The position numbers and the translations under genes are program-made. This document shows positions 33,359 through 42,474 of a DNA stretch of 64,000 nt, in pieces. Numbering within the stretch: the stretch's first letter is position 1; the number at the start of each line of letters is the position of its first letter. The notes beneath the pieces are model-generated. The model saw nothing but the letters and a program-made list of their open reading frames with translations. It was not told where the DNA came from and made no database searches. This DNA is from Haladaptatus halobius (lineage in GTDB: Archaea > Halobacteriota > Halobacteria > Halobacteriales > Haladaptataceae): contig NZ_CP085339.1 in the NCBI RefSeq assembly GCF_020618475.1, positions 186,001-250,000 on the forward strand, read 5' to 3'.

Positions 33359-34147
33359 TCACGCTTCGATCGCTTCCATATTGAGAGGGCGAGCCTCGTC
33401 GCGATAGGACTCGTAGAGTGGGGTCGCCCACTCACGTACCTTCGGGGCGTCGGTGTCGACAATCGCTCGTAACATACCGGTATCTGGGTCATAGCCGGTG
33501 AGGGCGACGCGGTCGTCGAAGATAGTGAGCCCGCACGGAAGCGTATCGTGCAGCAGGATGGTAAGGTTGCCGCTCGCGAGGCCTTTCTTGGCTGCCTCAG
33601 GCGACCACTCAAGCACGGCTTCGACGATAGGTGGTGGGTAGATAATCTCGGTCTCCATGCCGGCACGAACGTTCCGGAACAACGAGCCGGCGTTGGCCGA
33701 TTTGAGTGTTGCCGTCCCAAAAGCCCGCATCTGTTCCGCATCTTCGATTAACTCATCGTAACGGTGCACGGGTTTGTATGGATCCTCGGCGTCGCCGACC
33801 GTGACGACTGCCTCGGCAAATGCCTCGATTGTGATGCCGAGTCTTTTGGTTGGAAGCCATTGTGCGACATCTCGGAGTTTCCGCTCGGTCTCCATCCGGG
33901 TGAGCAAAGTGGTGACCTCCTCCGCGATAAACTGGCCCGCCGATGTCGCCCGGTGCTCATGGCCGTCTCGGATAATCCAACCCTGCGTTTCGAACTCGCG
34001 CAGCATCCGCCCGATCGTGGACGACGATGCGCCGGTCATTGCCCGCAGGTCCGACCGGCTATGCGGACCGTCAGCCAGTGCGTTGATCACCTCGATGCGG
34101 TGCTCTGATCGTGCGAGGTACTCGATCTCTTCGAGTGCCGATTCCAT
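33359..34147 (-). CDS. FilR1-type HTH regulator (DUF1724 C-terminal domain)
   Basis: A 262-residue paralogue of the 28806 protein: LARSEHRIEVINALADGPHS, RSDLRAMTGASSSTIGRMLR and the C-terminal VHRYDELIEDAEQMRAFGTA with CGLTIFDDRVALTGYD. It lies upstream of the methyltransferase on the same strand with 295 bp between, so it may regulate it. The ATG at 34147 is well placed. Its 3' end abuts the possible IS605 end. Confidence 0.8.
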   Translation of the reverse strand: MESALEEIEYLARSEHRIEVINALADGPHSRSDLRAMTGASSSTIGRMLREFETQGWIIRDGHEHRATSAGQFIAEEVTTLLTRMETERKLRDVAQWLPTKRLGITIEAFAEAVVTVGDAEDPYKPVHRYDELIEDAEQMRAFGTATLKSANAGSLFRNVRAGMETEIIYPPPIVEAVLEWSPEAAKKGLASGNLTILLHDTLPCGLTIFDDRVALTGYDPDTGMLRAIVDTDAPKVREWATPLYESYRDEARPLNMEAIEA

Positions 34148-34259
34148 GGTACTAGTTCACACCCCGCACTAAATTGTTTTGGGTTGAACGTTCCCGTCGT
34201 CCGAATTACCTCGAACGGAATAAGTAAGGTTCATCCCTAGAACAATCTTTTTCTATTAA

Positions 34260-34451
34260 CTATTTCTCTGAAATCCACCAGATCACTACTCGTGTGCTCA
34301 ATTTCCCCCACTCCAACTCACCATGCTCATGCAACTCCTCAAGCCGTCGATAAGCGGACGGCCGCTCAATTCCGAGCGTGTCCCCCACTCAGCGAGCGGA
34401 TATAACGGGGCTCTCCTTTGTGTATGCCCTGAGAATTTGGTCATCTGTACG
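34260..34451 (-). pseudogene. HTH gene, cassette family A, with TGA
   Basis: Minus-strand frame: TDDQILRAYTKESPVISAR, then TGA at 34389-34391 replacing the Trp of ARWVADT, then VGDTLGIERPSAYRRLEELH and RVVIWWISEK with a stop at 34260-34262. The start region is lost. Its overall layout is otherwise that of the intact 24745 gene. No SWIM leader is next to it. Confidence 0.75.
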
Positions 34452-34497
34452 TCTCTATTCCGATAATCTTATCTTATCGTTGGAGTGTAATTGTCAT

Positions 34498-34767
34498 ATG
34501 ACTGTCGAAGGTAATAGATCCAGCCAGCTACTCCTTCCAATTGTTGGTATACAAGCGACACTGATAGCGATTTTTCTCACTAAATTGGATTTAGTGTTGG
34601 TAAGCTTTAGCCTCGCAGGTATTGGATCTCTGTTTATACTATACTGGATCGTCAAAACGACAGCTGATAGCCGATCTCTCTCCCAGTGGCTCAGTATTCT
34701 CTTAATCGGAAGTTGTGTCGTTGGGTTTCTCTTCTTTCTTTTTACAATGCTCACCAGTAGTTGGTAG
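34498..34767 (+). CDS. Small membrane protein, three TM helices
   Basis: An 89-residue protein: MTVEGNRSSQ head, then three hydrophobic segments (LLLPIVGIQATLIAIFLTKL, LVLVSFSLAGIGSLFILYWI, WLSILLIGSCVVGFLFFLFT). A longer frame to 34378 overlaps the HTH pseudogene region antisense and is rejected. No family recognised. Confidence 0.5.
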   Translation: MTVEGNRSSQLLLPIVGIQATLIAIFLTKLDLVLVSFSLAGIGSLFILYWIVKTTADSRSLSQWLSILLIGSCVVGFLFFLFTMLTSSW

Positions 34768-34837
34768 CCGTTTTAAGTCTTTAAAAGGAAACTACTCGTT
34801 TGTCACGACGAATCCTCAACTTGGTGTGAGCTACGGC

Positions 34838-34945
34838 ATTCGGATCCTGCGCTACCAGCGCTCGAACGTCGTGAAACACCCTGAGAAGTACAGTTGCGGC
34901 GATTGCGGCGGATCGCTCCGTGTCGAGGAGACTGCCGGACAATGA
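34838..34945 (+). pseudogene. SprT C-terminal fragment
   Basis: The last about 35 codons of the SprT family survive: ILRYQRSNVVKHPEKYSCGD and CGGSLRVEETAGQ. HExxH is absent. The TGA overlaps the ATG of the zinc-ribbon gene (ATGA at 34942), exactly as at 56560. Upstream bases do not match the protease. Confidence 0.8.
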
Positions 34946-35211
34946 GGTCGGAGTACCGTTGTCCTCGCTGTCTGGGGGTTGTTGGAACGATGACGGTGGC
35001 TGGCCCGTCGAGGGTTCATCTGAGTCCGTGCGGGCATCGGGTCGCCACTCCCGACGAATTGCTCGACATAGGCGCTCTGCACCTACCACGCCCTGATGTG
35101 TGGGTGACGGACTTCCTCGCTGAATCTCACTGGCTCCCGCTGACGCTTTCAGCTCTCCGTCACTCTTTCATTCGTTCGTTTCTGGGTGGTACAGGCGCAA
35201 ACACAGGTTAG
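34942..35211 (+). CDS. Small zinc-ribbon protein of the SWIM/SprT cassette, copy 1
   Basis: An 89-residue protein: MRSEYRCPRCLGVVGTMTVA, HLSPCGHRVATPDELLDIGA, and PDVWVTDFLAESHWLPLTLS. CPRC plus a CGH further on make one zinc site. The ATG overlaps the SprT TGA, so it was translated coupled to the protease. The C-terminal RHSFIRSFLGGTGAN is less conserved in character. Function unknown; probably a partner of the SprT protein. Confidence 0.65.
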   Translation: MRSEYRCPRCLGVVGTMTVAGPSRVHLSPCGHRVATPDELLDIGALHLPRPDVWVTDFLAESHWLPLTLSALRHSFIRSFLGGTGANTG

Positions 35212-35395
35212 AATATTATACTAATCTACACGGTTCTGTTGTAGCTCTCAGAGCGTGACAGGAATGGTGTGCTGAATAGAGAGGCTGGGTGTCGTGGCGC
35301 ATCGGATTAGCCGACGTCGATTACTGGCAGACGAAAGTCTCGGGTGAACATGTATACGTCAACCCTGATTCGCTGGCACGATCACTTACCAAGTG

Positions 35396-35806
35396 ATGAC
35401 GACAGTAACAGACCTACAGTGGAAACAGATCGTCGTTGGTGGCATTGCCCCTCACGTCATCTCGACCGGACTACTCATCGTGGCGATTGTCGGGTACACG
35501 TTCCTCCTTGTGTTCCAAACGGGAGGAGAGCCCGACCCTGGTGCGTTGCAGCAGTTCAACACCGTATCTGGGACTCAGATATACCCCGTGGTGACAATCT
35601 TGCTGACTGTAGTCGCGGCGGGGTGGGTCGCTCGACGTGTTGATCCCGACAGAGCGATGCTTCACGGCGTTGCCGTGGGTGTCCTCGCTGGCCTCGTGGG
35701 ATTCGCGTTTGGTGCACTTGACGCAATGATGATAGTCCGCTTCGTCTCCACGGTTGGAGCGGGTGTACTCGGCGCAAAGCTATCGCAAATCCTTCTCGGC
35801 GACTAA
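35396..35806 (+). CDS. Membrane protein, four TM helices, unknown
   Basis: A 136-residue protein starting MTTVTDLQWKQIVVGGIAPH, with hydrophobic segments at about 17-38, 62-80, 92-112 and 118-132 (TGLLIVAIVGYTFLLVF, VVTILLTVVAAGWVARRV, GVLAGLVGFAFGALDAMM). Typical of small haloarchaeal membrane proteins with no assigned role. Monocistronic. Confidence 0.65.
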   Translation: MTTVTDLQWKQIVVGGIAPHVISTGLLIVAIVGYTFLLVFQTGGEPDPGALQQFNTVSGTQIYPVVTILLTVVAAGWVARRVDPDRAMLHGVAVGVLAGLVGFAFGALDAMMIVRFVSTVGAGVLGAKLSQILLGD

Positions 35807-36045
35807 GAACGAGTAGGGAATTTTCCCCGGTTTTGGTGAATACCCCGACTGCTAATAGGTTCCAGCGATCATGCTGGATTCAATGCCGAAATGTCCTTGT
35901 CAACATGTTCATCTGAATACTGATGCGAAAACGAGTGGAACTATTTTCTGATGAACAGAACATCGAAATGCGATAGAAAAGCTGTAACGTGCGGCTCCTG
36001 CATTGGAGTGCAACTACCCAAGCCCGCCCTCACGAGGGGATCACG

Positions 36046-37227
36046 ATGAATCAGTCTGCCTCAGATCGAAAGGCGCTGATCGTCGGATGCGGGGTCGCTG
36101 GACCGGTTCTCGCACTGTATCTACAGCGAATCGGTATCACCCCGGTTATCTACGAAGGGCGACCAGAACCACGGGATGACGCGGGATTCTTTCTCAACCT
36201 CGCTGAGAACGGAACAGACGTTCTGGAGACACTCGGCATTAGGGAGGAAGTCCTCAAAGATGGTCATGAATCGAGTCGGTTGGTCTTCCAGAACCACAAA
36301 CAGAAACAGCTCGGTGAAAACCCCTCCGAGACGGTACTGATCAAGCGTGGTCTTCTGACCAAGGGCCTTCGAGAAGCGGCAATCGATCAGGGAATCACCG
36401 TAGAGTTTGGAAAGCATCTGACCGACGTCCAGATTCCGCACGAAGACATGGCCATCGCGTACTTCGACGACGGCACGGAAGCCCATGGAAACTTCCTCGT
36501 CGGCTGCGACGGAATTCATTCACAAACCCGTCGCTCAATTCTACCGAACGCTCCGGATCCGGAGTATACGGGAATCATCGATTCTGGAGCGTTCACCCGA
36601 AATGACTCGATTCCACCGTCTGAAGGAGTTATGCTGATGACGTTTGGAGTGGACGGGTTCTTCGGCTACCAGAAGGTTCCGACGGGCGAGATCTACTGGT
36701 TCGAGAACCACGAACGGAAAAAGGCCCCTGATCGAGCAGAACTCGATGGGATCTCGCCAGCGGAGTGGAAAGAGAAGCTACTCCGACTCCACAAAGACGA
36801 TTACGACGAAGTCACCGAAATCATTCGTTCGACCGATGGAGAAATCGGTAAGTGGCCGGTGTACGACCTGCCGTCACTCCCGACGTGGCATCAGGGAACA
36901 GTCTGTCTCATCGGTGATGCCGCACACACGACATCCCCACACGTCGGCCAGGGAGCATCACTGGCCATGGAGGATGCAATCGTTCTGGCGAAGTGCCTAC
37001 GGGACACCGAAGTAGTTCAAGATGCGTTCGAGACTTTCGAGTCCATTCGACGCGACCGAGTCGAGGAGATCGTCAAGATGTCTCGGGAGACGGGGAATCA
37101 GAAAGCGCCGTCTAACTTAGTCACGAGAAAGGTTCGGGATCTCGTGCTCCCGTTTTTCTTGAAACGAGGTGTGGAAAACTTCGAACAAATATACTCGTAC
37201 CGAGTGGACTGGAACGAACCGGTGTGA
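36046..37227 (+). CDS. FAD-dependent monooxygenase (PHBH-like)
   Basis: A 393-residue flavoprotein hydroxylase. The N-terminal dinucleotide site is ALIVGCGVAGPVLALYLQRI, the middle motif GNFLVGCDGIHSQTRRSI, and the FAD-ribityl motif CLIGDAAHTTSPHVGQGASL, all in the order of the p-hydroxybenzoate hydroxylase/zeaxanthin epoxidase group. NAD(P)H-dependent hydroxylation or epoxidation is expected; the substrate is open. ATG 36046 is preceded by GAGGGGATC, which fixes the start over 35989. Confidence 0.92.
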   Translation: MNQSASDRKALIVGCGVAGPVLALYLQRIGITPVIYEGRPEPRDDAGFFLNLAENGTDVLETLGIREEVLKDGHESSRLVFQNHKQKQLGENPSETVLIKRGLLTKGLREAAIDQGITVEFGKHLTDVQIPHEDMAIAYFDDGTEAHGNFLVGCDGIHSQTRRSILPNAPDPEYTGIIDSGAFTRNDSIPPSEGVMLMTFGVDGFFGYQKVPTGEIYWFENHERKKAPDRAELDGISPAEWKEKLLRLHKDDYDEVTEIIRSTDGEIGKWPVYDLPSLPTWHQGTVCLIGDAAHTTSPHVGQGASLAMEDAIVLAKCLRDTEVVQDAFETFESIRRDRVEEIVKMSRETGNQKAPSNLVTRKVRDLVLPFFLKRGVENFEQIYSYRVDWNEPV

Positions 37228-37313
37228 TCGGTCGTCCGAAAGTGCCAGAGTACACAAATGAAACGACAATCCGACATTCGCAGAAACGGTTCTAGAGAAA
37301 CAGAATTCCATTT

Positions 37314-37766
37314 ATGAATACATACGTAATCCTTGCAGGAGCAAGTCTCATCTGTTTCGGATTTGCCACCATCGTTAGCATTCTGATAACATACACGAGT
37401 CCGGCGAACCCGCTCGGTCTCCTACTCCTTGCAACCGCTCTCTTTGTCTCTGCAGGGCTCTTTGGCTTATTCAGTCTCACGTGGTATCTCGTACAATGGA
37501 TTGCGTCGGTTGCGACTACGGGTGTCAGAAAGGGTCGGTATCAACTCGGAGCGTGGCTCGAAGAACTCGAAGAAAAACACTCGATAATTCGCATCATATG
37601 TCTCTCAACGGTGATTGTACCGCCTGATCGGCGATCACCCAAGGAGAGGGTGACCGAGTCGCTCACAGCACTTCAAGCTCGGTACATTGAGGGGCAGATC
37701 ACAGAGCCTGAGTTCGAGAATGAGCTTATGACGATACTTGAATTAGAATCCGAAATCGAGTATTAG
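37314..37766 (+). CDS. SHOCT-domain membrane protein
   Basis: A 150-residue protein: two N-terminal helices (VILAGASLICFGFATIVSIL and GLLLLATALFVSAGLFGLFS), a linker, and a C-terminal SHOCT helix LTALQARYIEGQITEPEFEN. SHOCT domains are short C-terminal oligomerisation modules. It is followed convergently by the halocyanin gene, 4 bp apart. Confidence 0.8.
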   Translation: MNTYVILAGASLICFGFATIVSILITYTSPANPLGLLLLATALFVSAGLFGLFSLTWYLVQWIASVATTGVRKGRYQLGAWLEELEEKHSIIRIICLSTVIVPPDRRSPKERVTESLTALQARYIEGQITEPEFENELMTILELESEIEY

Positions 37767-37770
37767 TAAG

Positions 37771-38262
37771 TCACTCGACCACAATTGCTCCCTTCATTCC
37801 CGCTGACCGGTGCGGTTCACAGACGTACTTGAAGACGCGGGTGTCCTCGAATGTATAGTCGTACGTGTGGCCGCTCGAATCGGAGTACTCTGACTCGAAG
37901 TCACCATTCTCCGCTGAGACGTTGTGAGTGCCACCATCACCAGTCCATTCCCAGACGATAGTCGTACCCGGAGAGATCATTACCGCCGGTGGATCGAACG
38001 CCTTTCCTCGGCTTCCAGCACCAACACGGACGATTACCTCGTTTTTTCCCCGTCTATCTACAGTCCCACTATAATTATTGACACCGTCGAACCAACCATC
38101 GTAGTTGGGAGGATCTTCGACGTAGGTTTCGTCAGGACGTCTCGTTGCATCACTATTTTCGCTAGGACTACCGAGACACCCTGCGAAGTTTGCACCGACT
38201 GCTGTCGCTCCGAGTATCCGAATTACGGCGCGTCGAGAGTAGTTGGGAATTCCTTCATTCAT
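37771..38262 (-). CDS. Halocyanin (blue copper lipoprotein)
   Basis: A 163-residue small blue copper protein. A Tat motif SRRAVIRILG and lipobox ending FAGC export and anchor it. The halocyanin domain carries GTHNVSAENGDFESEYSDSS and the copper loop YVCEPHRSAGMKGAIVV, giving His, Cys, His and Met ligands. It is a membrane-bound electron carrier facing outward. Single gene, convergent with the SHOCT gene. Confidence 0.95.
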   Translation of the reverse strand: MNEGIPNYSRRAVIRILGATAVGANFAGCLGSPSENSDATRRPDETYVEDPPNYDGWFDGVNNYSGTVDRRGKNEVIVRVGAGSRGKAFDPPAVMISPGTTIVWEWTGDGGTHNVSAENGDFESEYSDSSGHTYDYTFEDTRVFKYVCEPHRSAGMKGAIVVE

Positions 38263-38397
38263 GATTGTGTTGCAGGTTGTCCGCTGTTTGGTCGATGTTT
38301 CGCATCTCGAAAAGACGACACCAAGGGTTGGATCTTCGCTTTTCGAGTTCCGAGTCGATCAATCTCTTAGGGCTATTTCTCATGTTACTTGGCCTCC

Positions 38398-38874
38398 TTA
38401 GGAGCCTCCTCCAGCCGTGACTTCCGCCCATGCGTGCTGGACAGTGACCGTTGACAGCCAGAATATCACGACTGCATTAACGGGATGAATTGCCCCTACG
38501 AGCGACCCAAACCGATGGGCGGTGCCGAACTGGACGAAGAATAAGAGAAAAATCACAACTGGAAGCCCCTTGTGAATACGAGGCAATCGTCCGAGGAACG
38601 CGAGGACGAACAGTACTAGGAGGAACACCGGCAGGATATTGCCGAACGAGACGTGTGTGCCCCATCGGGCAGGGTTCACAAACACAGCCATGCCGGCAAT
38701 ATATACTTGAATGAGAACACTGGCTGTAAGGAGAATGGATGCTCCCAGATAGCAGTACTTAGCCCATCGTACGCGTGACGGACTGGCGTTTTGTTCGTCC
38801 GTCTTCTCTACCCGTGTTGAATACGTCACATTAGAAGGCTTCGCGGAGACCTGATTGAAACTTCTCGTGAACAT
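38398..38874 (-). CDS. DUF6220-like membrane protein
   Basis: A 158-residue protein with four helices. The first carries SVLIQVYIAGMAVFVNPARW, followed by HVSFGNILPVFLLVLFVLAF and VQFGTAHRFGSLVGAIHPVN, the polar-histidine pattern of DUF6220. The N-terminal 35 residues are polar and may be shorter in reality. Function unknown; histidines in helices suggest heme or metal contact, as an inference only. Confidence 0.7.
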   Translation of the reverse strand: MFTRSFNQVSAKPSNVTYSTRVEKTDEQNASPSRVRWAKYCYLGASILLTASVLIQVYIAGMAVFVNPARWGTHVSFGNILPVFLLVLFVLAFLGRLPRIHKGLPVVIFLLFFVQFGTAHRFGSLVGAIHPVNAVVIFWLSTVTVQHAWAEVTAGGGS

Positions 38875-38940
38875 GTTACCCCGAAGAGCGCCTCACAGAA
38901 GAGCTGCATTCGGAATATCGATTCGAAGAAGAAAACCAAA

Positions 38941-39630
38941 ATGTCGGATGCAAGTGAACATGTTTACCTCCAACTCCATTATCCTGCCGCTCCAAGGAAT
39001 CCTATGCCACGAGTACGCCTAAAGGTCGGTCCAATGCCGGATATGGTTACCATTGCTGATAAGTTTCCAAATACGGTTATCCGATTTCTCTCAAATTATC
39101 CCTCTGAGAAGGGCGTAACCAGTGTGTTGGAGATTCAGACAGACCGCCCAGATGAGTTCGTTCAAGGAACCAAGAACTGGTTTTCGAGTTCAACCACGGT
39201 ATTGCATAGCGATGACGAAACAGTAGTCGTAATGCTTGAAGGACAACCACCGAACGGGTACTTCGTCTCTGAAGACATTGAGTACCACCCAACGACCCCT
39301 GTCGTCGCCCGTGATGGTTATCTCTTCATCGAGTTCGTGATGCCGGAATCGAAGTTGGCGACCATGTGGGAGTCACTTGATGAACGTAACGTCAAGTATG
39401 AGGTACTCTCTATCACCGAGGACTACAACGTTCTCGATTCACTCACTGCTCGGCAACAAGAAATTCTCACGGTCGCCATCAAACGGGGATATTACGATAA
39501 TCCACGAGGGTGTTCATTGACCGATCTCGCCGAAGAACTCGGGGTGAACAAGTCGGTGATAAGTGGCGTTCTTCATCGAGCTGAAGGTGAAATCATCAAA
39601 GATGCTATCGGCGATCCACGGGAACATTAG
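38941..39630 (+). CDS. Bat-type HTH regulator
   Basis: A 229-residue regulator whose end reads LTARQQEILTVAIKRGYYDN, RGCSLTDLAEELGVNKSVIS and GVLHRAEGEIIKDA, the HTH_10 domain. The N-terminal sensor region has paired beta-rich units (VSEDIEYHPTTPVVARDGYL). It diverges from the DUF6220-like gene by about 66 bp, so one of its targets may be that gene. Confidence 0.85.
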   Translation: MSDASEHVYLQLHYPAAPRNPMPRVRLKVGPMPDMVTIADKFPNTVIRFLSNYPSEKGVTSVLEIQTDRPDEFVQGTKNWFSSSTTVLHSDDETVVVMLEGQPPNGYFVSEDIEYHPTTPVVARDGYLFIEFVMPESKLATMWESLDERNVKYEVLSITEDYNVLDSLTARQQEILTVAIKRGYYDNPRGCSLTDLAEELGVNKSVISGVLHRAEGEIIKDAIGDPREH

Positions 39631-39742
39631 ACTGAGAACTGCTGAAAGGACAGGGAGGTTTGATGAAAGTGGACTGATCTGGGCTACCTAAGTGGGCGAG
39701 GTTTCTCCATGGAAGAACGGAAGATGACCCAGTACGAGATAT

Positions 39743-40022
39743 GCGCCCTGTATTCAGTCCAACCGCTAGAACCGATCACCTCTTGAAGGTTTCAACAAGG
39801 CCATGTTAGTAGACTATACTAACCCTGGCGTATCCACTTTTACTCTAGCTGGCGACTGTTTACACCAATTCGGAGCAAAACCTCCGTGTCTGCTCCGTGA
39901 GACGGCCCTGTTCATACACTCCACAGCGAGCTTGCAACCGTCCTGGAGGAGACGCGGGACGACGAGATCACTGCTGAGCGGCTCGCCACACGAATGCTCG
40001 ACAATGACGGGGGCAAATGGCT
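39743..40022 (+). repeat. Dispersed repeat, copy 1
   Basis: Homologous to 57611-57890. Shared landmarks are GCGCCCTGTATTCAGTC, AACCGCTAGAACCGATCACC, TTAGTAGACTATACTAACCC and GACGGCCCT. The first half looks like a conserved noncoding upstream region and the second half is the start of a decayed gene. Neither copy carries transposase or terminal repeats. Confidence 0.75.
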
Positions 40023-40260
40023 CATGATCGGCCTCACTGAGGGTCCAACAGTGGTTCTCACCTACAATCGGCTGATGAATTCGATCATCCGAACACCGAC
40101 CGAGCGTGATAGTCTAGATGGGAATGGACGTCGGCAGCTCGACCGTCGGCGAACGGAAGGGCACGTACTCGAATCAGTGCAACAGCTCGGGCGAGAGTAT
40201 TTTGACTGGGTTCATCCGCGCTATTGGTGGGTGTTCGATGCTGACTATTGCGTCGAGTAA
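39895..40260 (+). pseudogene. Decayed gene of unknown family, copy 1
   Basis: Combining the two repeat copies, the ancestral frame reads LRETALFDMLYNELATVL, then EETRDDEITAERLATRMLDN, GLTEGPTVVLTYNRLMNSII, and HVLESVQQLGREYFDWVHPR to TAA at 40260. This copy has a one-base deletion near 39915 that breaks the frame; codons after 39922 are intact. The composition is acidic and haloarchaeal. No named family is recognised. Confidence 0.55.
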
Positions 40261-40480
40261 GGCTACATAAATCGTTTGGATTGCTCGGTTGGCTACCGGA
40301 CAGAGCGGAATCTATAAACTGGGTAGTCTCGTTGCTGTCACTATGGTGTCCACTTCCACGCCAACTGTTGGCGTTGGCACGCTTCTTGGATAGTGGATAG
40401 TGTCGCGATTTAGGGTCAGACGGGCTTAACCCGGTACGCTGCACATATTTTTGACTCGGCTGAAAACGATTTCAGCGTCT

Positions 40481-41272
40481 TCAGTTGACCGGGTCGTGGC
40501 GCTGCTCGTCTTCTTTGCGCGGGATCTCCTCGAGAGTCTCGATGTAGACTGGGTTACGGTAAAGGAATAATCCAACGGCGATGATCCAGATCACGCCCGG
40601 CATCAACCCGATCTGGAATGCCATCGAGAGGTCGGTGTACCCATGGGCTTGAACGATCGCGAAGGAGAGCGCTCCAATGCTGGCAAAGGCGCTTAAACTG
40701 CCCATGCCACTGAACCAGTCGAGACGAGCCGACGACTCGGCGCTGGTAAAGAACGCCGCCGCGAGGAGTCCCGCTGCGATGCCAAACATGAACCACTGGA
40801 TACTGAAGAGTCCGCCTTCGATTTGCCGAACCGCGAAGGCCGTCTCATAGAGCAATTCCTGTTGGTCGGGACCCGCTGCCGCCCACCGATCGACTATGAT
40901 CCCAAGGGCAACACCGTCAACCGCGGCAAAGATGCCGTAGACGCCCGCACACACTACCATCGCCGCACCACCAAGCGTCGCCCACACCCCGGCAACTCCT
41001 CTGCGGAGGCGGAATGCCAGGGCGATGATAGCGGCACCCATCAGGAGGATTCCGAGGAACTCTCCCAGGTGGTAGATTGCCCACAGTGATTCGACCGCGT
41101 AATCCGAGAACGCATCACGCGTGTGGTGCGGTGGCGTAAACGGGTGCAAGTAAGCCGACACCCCGTAGACCACGAGTCCCAGAATCGCCGTAACGGTCCC
41201 GACCTTCGAGAAGTACCGCTCAGAAGGAGCCATGGCCCTCCACCGGCTGGGTACCGACTCCTCTGATACCAT
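40481..41272 (-). CDS. Polytopic membrane protein, unknown
   Basis: A 263-residue protein with about seven hydrophobic segments (GTVTAILGLVVYGVSAYLHP, LGILLMGAAIIALAFRL, TLGGAAMVVCAGVYGIFAAV, WFMFGIAAGLLAAAFFT and others) and a charged C-terminal tail. The pattern matches unassigned haloarchaeal integral membrane proteins with a DUF4386-like feel, but I cannot confirm it. GTG/ATG starts at 41272 and, less likely, 41233 (MAPSERYF) exist. Confidence 0.65.
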   Translation of the reverse strand: MVSEESVPSRWRAMAPSERYFSKVGTVTAILGLVVYGVSAYLHPFTPPHHTRDAFSDYAVESLWAIYHLGEFLGILLMGAAIIALAFRLRRGVAGVWATLGGAAMVVCAGVYGIFAAVDGVALGIIVDRWAAAGPDQQELLYETAFAVRQIEGGLFSIQWFMFGIAAGLLAAAFFTSAESSARLDWFSGMGSLSAFASIGALSFAIVQAHGYTDLSMAFQIGLMPGVIWIIAVGLFLYRNPVYIETLEEIPRKEDEQRHDPVN

Positions 41273-41500
41273 GAATATTCAACGCCACTGACCCGATTGA
41301 AGTCTCCTCACTTGGGATCATGTTTACTCCGTTGCAGATACATTGCTCTGGCCGACAATTATCGTCACAACGATAGATAGACTCTGCTTGTCAATATAGA
41401 CTCTTCCATGTTATTTCAGGAATTACAGGACAGGATTTGTATTTTCGGAATTTCCACCTCCTAAATTCTCTTTTACGATACCTCGATGGTTTTAATTCCA

Positions 41501-41516
41501 CGTACTACATAACACA
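41501..41516. promoter_or_regulatory. Single operator-like site upstream of the intact SWIM gene
   Basis: CGTACTACATAACACA abuts the leader start, in the same place as the second CACTACATAGTG site at 25064. Only one copy is clear here, and no HTH gene lies within 200 bp upstream, so control may come in trans from the 24745 gene. Confidence 0.45.
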
Positions 41517-41519
41517 TGG

Positions 41520-41592
41520 TAGGAAGCATGGTGCCCTCGGGCGTGTTGAAACGCGCCGGGTGCTTGCAACACCCGGCACCGGTCTTCCGAAA
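41520..41592 (+). ncRNA. Structured leader of SWIM genes, copy 2
   Basis: The best-formed copy. Outer stem GGAAG (41522-41526) pairs with CTTCC (41584-41588); closing stem GGTGCC (41530-41535) pairs with GGCACC (41575-41580); hairpin 1 GCGT/ACGC (41541-41544 with 41551-41554) and hairpin 2 GGGTG/CACCC (41558-41562 with 41570-41574). The SWIM ATG follows 20 bp after the outer stem, so the structure lies in its 5' untranslated region. Confidence 0.55.
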
Positions 41593-41608
41593 CCTACGCC
41601 CAAAGACC

Positions 41609-42010
41609 ATGAGTACAAAACAATCCGCAGCTCTTGAAGCTGACGAGACGGCATACAAACGCGCACAGGCCGAACAGTTCTCCTTCGACATCCAAGCCCC
41701 CGGACTCGTAGAAATCACCAATCAGAGCCACGAGCACCCCGCAGAGTACCAGTACACCGTGTCCATAGACGATGTGACCAAAGAACTGATGGCCTGCACC
41801 TGCCCACATCACGTTCACCGCAACGCCTTCTGTAAGCACATGGCCGCCGTCGAAACCGCGAGGGACGACGATACCCTGACGGCGTTCCTATCGGACGACG
41901 ACGAGACGGACGACGACGATTCCGAACCAGAAGACTGTGACTGCGATGGCCTCGGTGGTTTCCCGTGCTGGCCATGCGTGAGAACGGGCCGCAAAGCACT
42001 GCCGAACTAA
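41609..42010 (+). CDS. SWIM zinc-finger protein (only intact copy)
   Basis: A 133-residue protein. N-terminal region MSTKQSAALEADETAYKRAQ and QFSFDIQAPGLVEITNQ, then a strand segment YTVSIDDVTKELMACTC. The SWIM motif is CTCPHHVHRNAFCKHM (CxC-x9-CxH, residues about 70-84). A highly acidic linker (SDDDETDDDDSEPEDCDCDG) leads to a second Cys cluster FPCWPCVRTG and RKALPN. SWIM domains bind DNA or protein partners. Start 41609 lies behind the structured leader. Downstream only a trace of SprT remains, so here the protein stands alone. Confidence 0.88.
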   Translation: MSTKQSAALEADETAYKRAQAEQFSFDIQAPGLVEITNQSHEHPAEYQYTVSIDDVTKELMACTCPHHVHRNAFCKHMAAVETARDDDTLTAFLSDDDETDDDDSEPEDCDCDGLGGFPCWPCVRTGRKALPN

Positions 42011-42474
42011 CCCCGCTTCAGTTTTTCACTCAGATCACACCGTTGAGCGTATGGATACAGTGACCGTCGATTCCTTGCTAAAGCAGTATTCGTCGTAACA
42101 GATAGTCTCCTATTCGTCATCACGACCTTGGGCGATACATCGGTCATGCTGTCTGTGCTTCGAGGGATCTGCAGACGCGACGAATCTTATCAATAATTTT
42201 CCAATTGAGGGTAATGGTTCGTATCCCAACGCGGAAACAGGGCAGTAGTCTCTGGAAGAGTTGACTTTTCCGGCCACTCTAATCCGGGTGTCCAATGTCT
42301 GTTGTTTACCACAAACCTGAACTCACTACCCTTTCTCCGATAATATCGACCGTGAAACGACTGCAGGTCCATTCATCGTTACTCATTTCCCGCCCCGAGT
42401 TAGGCAGTCAACAACAAACCGACTACAATCCAACTCTTTGGTGAACCACGTGATTGCGTGGGGGAGAACAAATA
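42011..42474. other. Gap with possible SprT scar
   Basis: Bases 42035-42075 (GCGTATGGATACAGTGACCG) resemble the SprT N-terminal coding region around TECADTATES, consistent with a deleted protease gene at the expected place after SWIM. The remaining 400 bp show no convincing gene; two minus-strand frames of about 60 codons are probably chance. Confidence 0.35.

Larger units (their letters stand above)
34838..35285 (+). repeat. 450-bp dispersed repeat, copy 1 (SprT tail + zinc-ribbon gene + downstream)
   Basis: This block is closely similar to 56453-56905. The similarity continues past the zinc-ribbon stop through about 75 bp of noncoding DNA containing CTAATCTACACGGTTCTG and CTCAGAGCGTGACAGGA, and ends near GTGCTGAATAGAGAGG. 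The conserved noncoding tail suggests a duplicated unit rather than two diverged genes. Confidence 0.8.
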
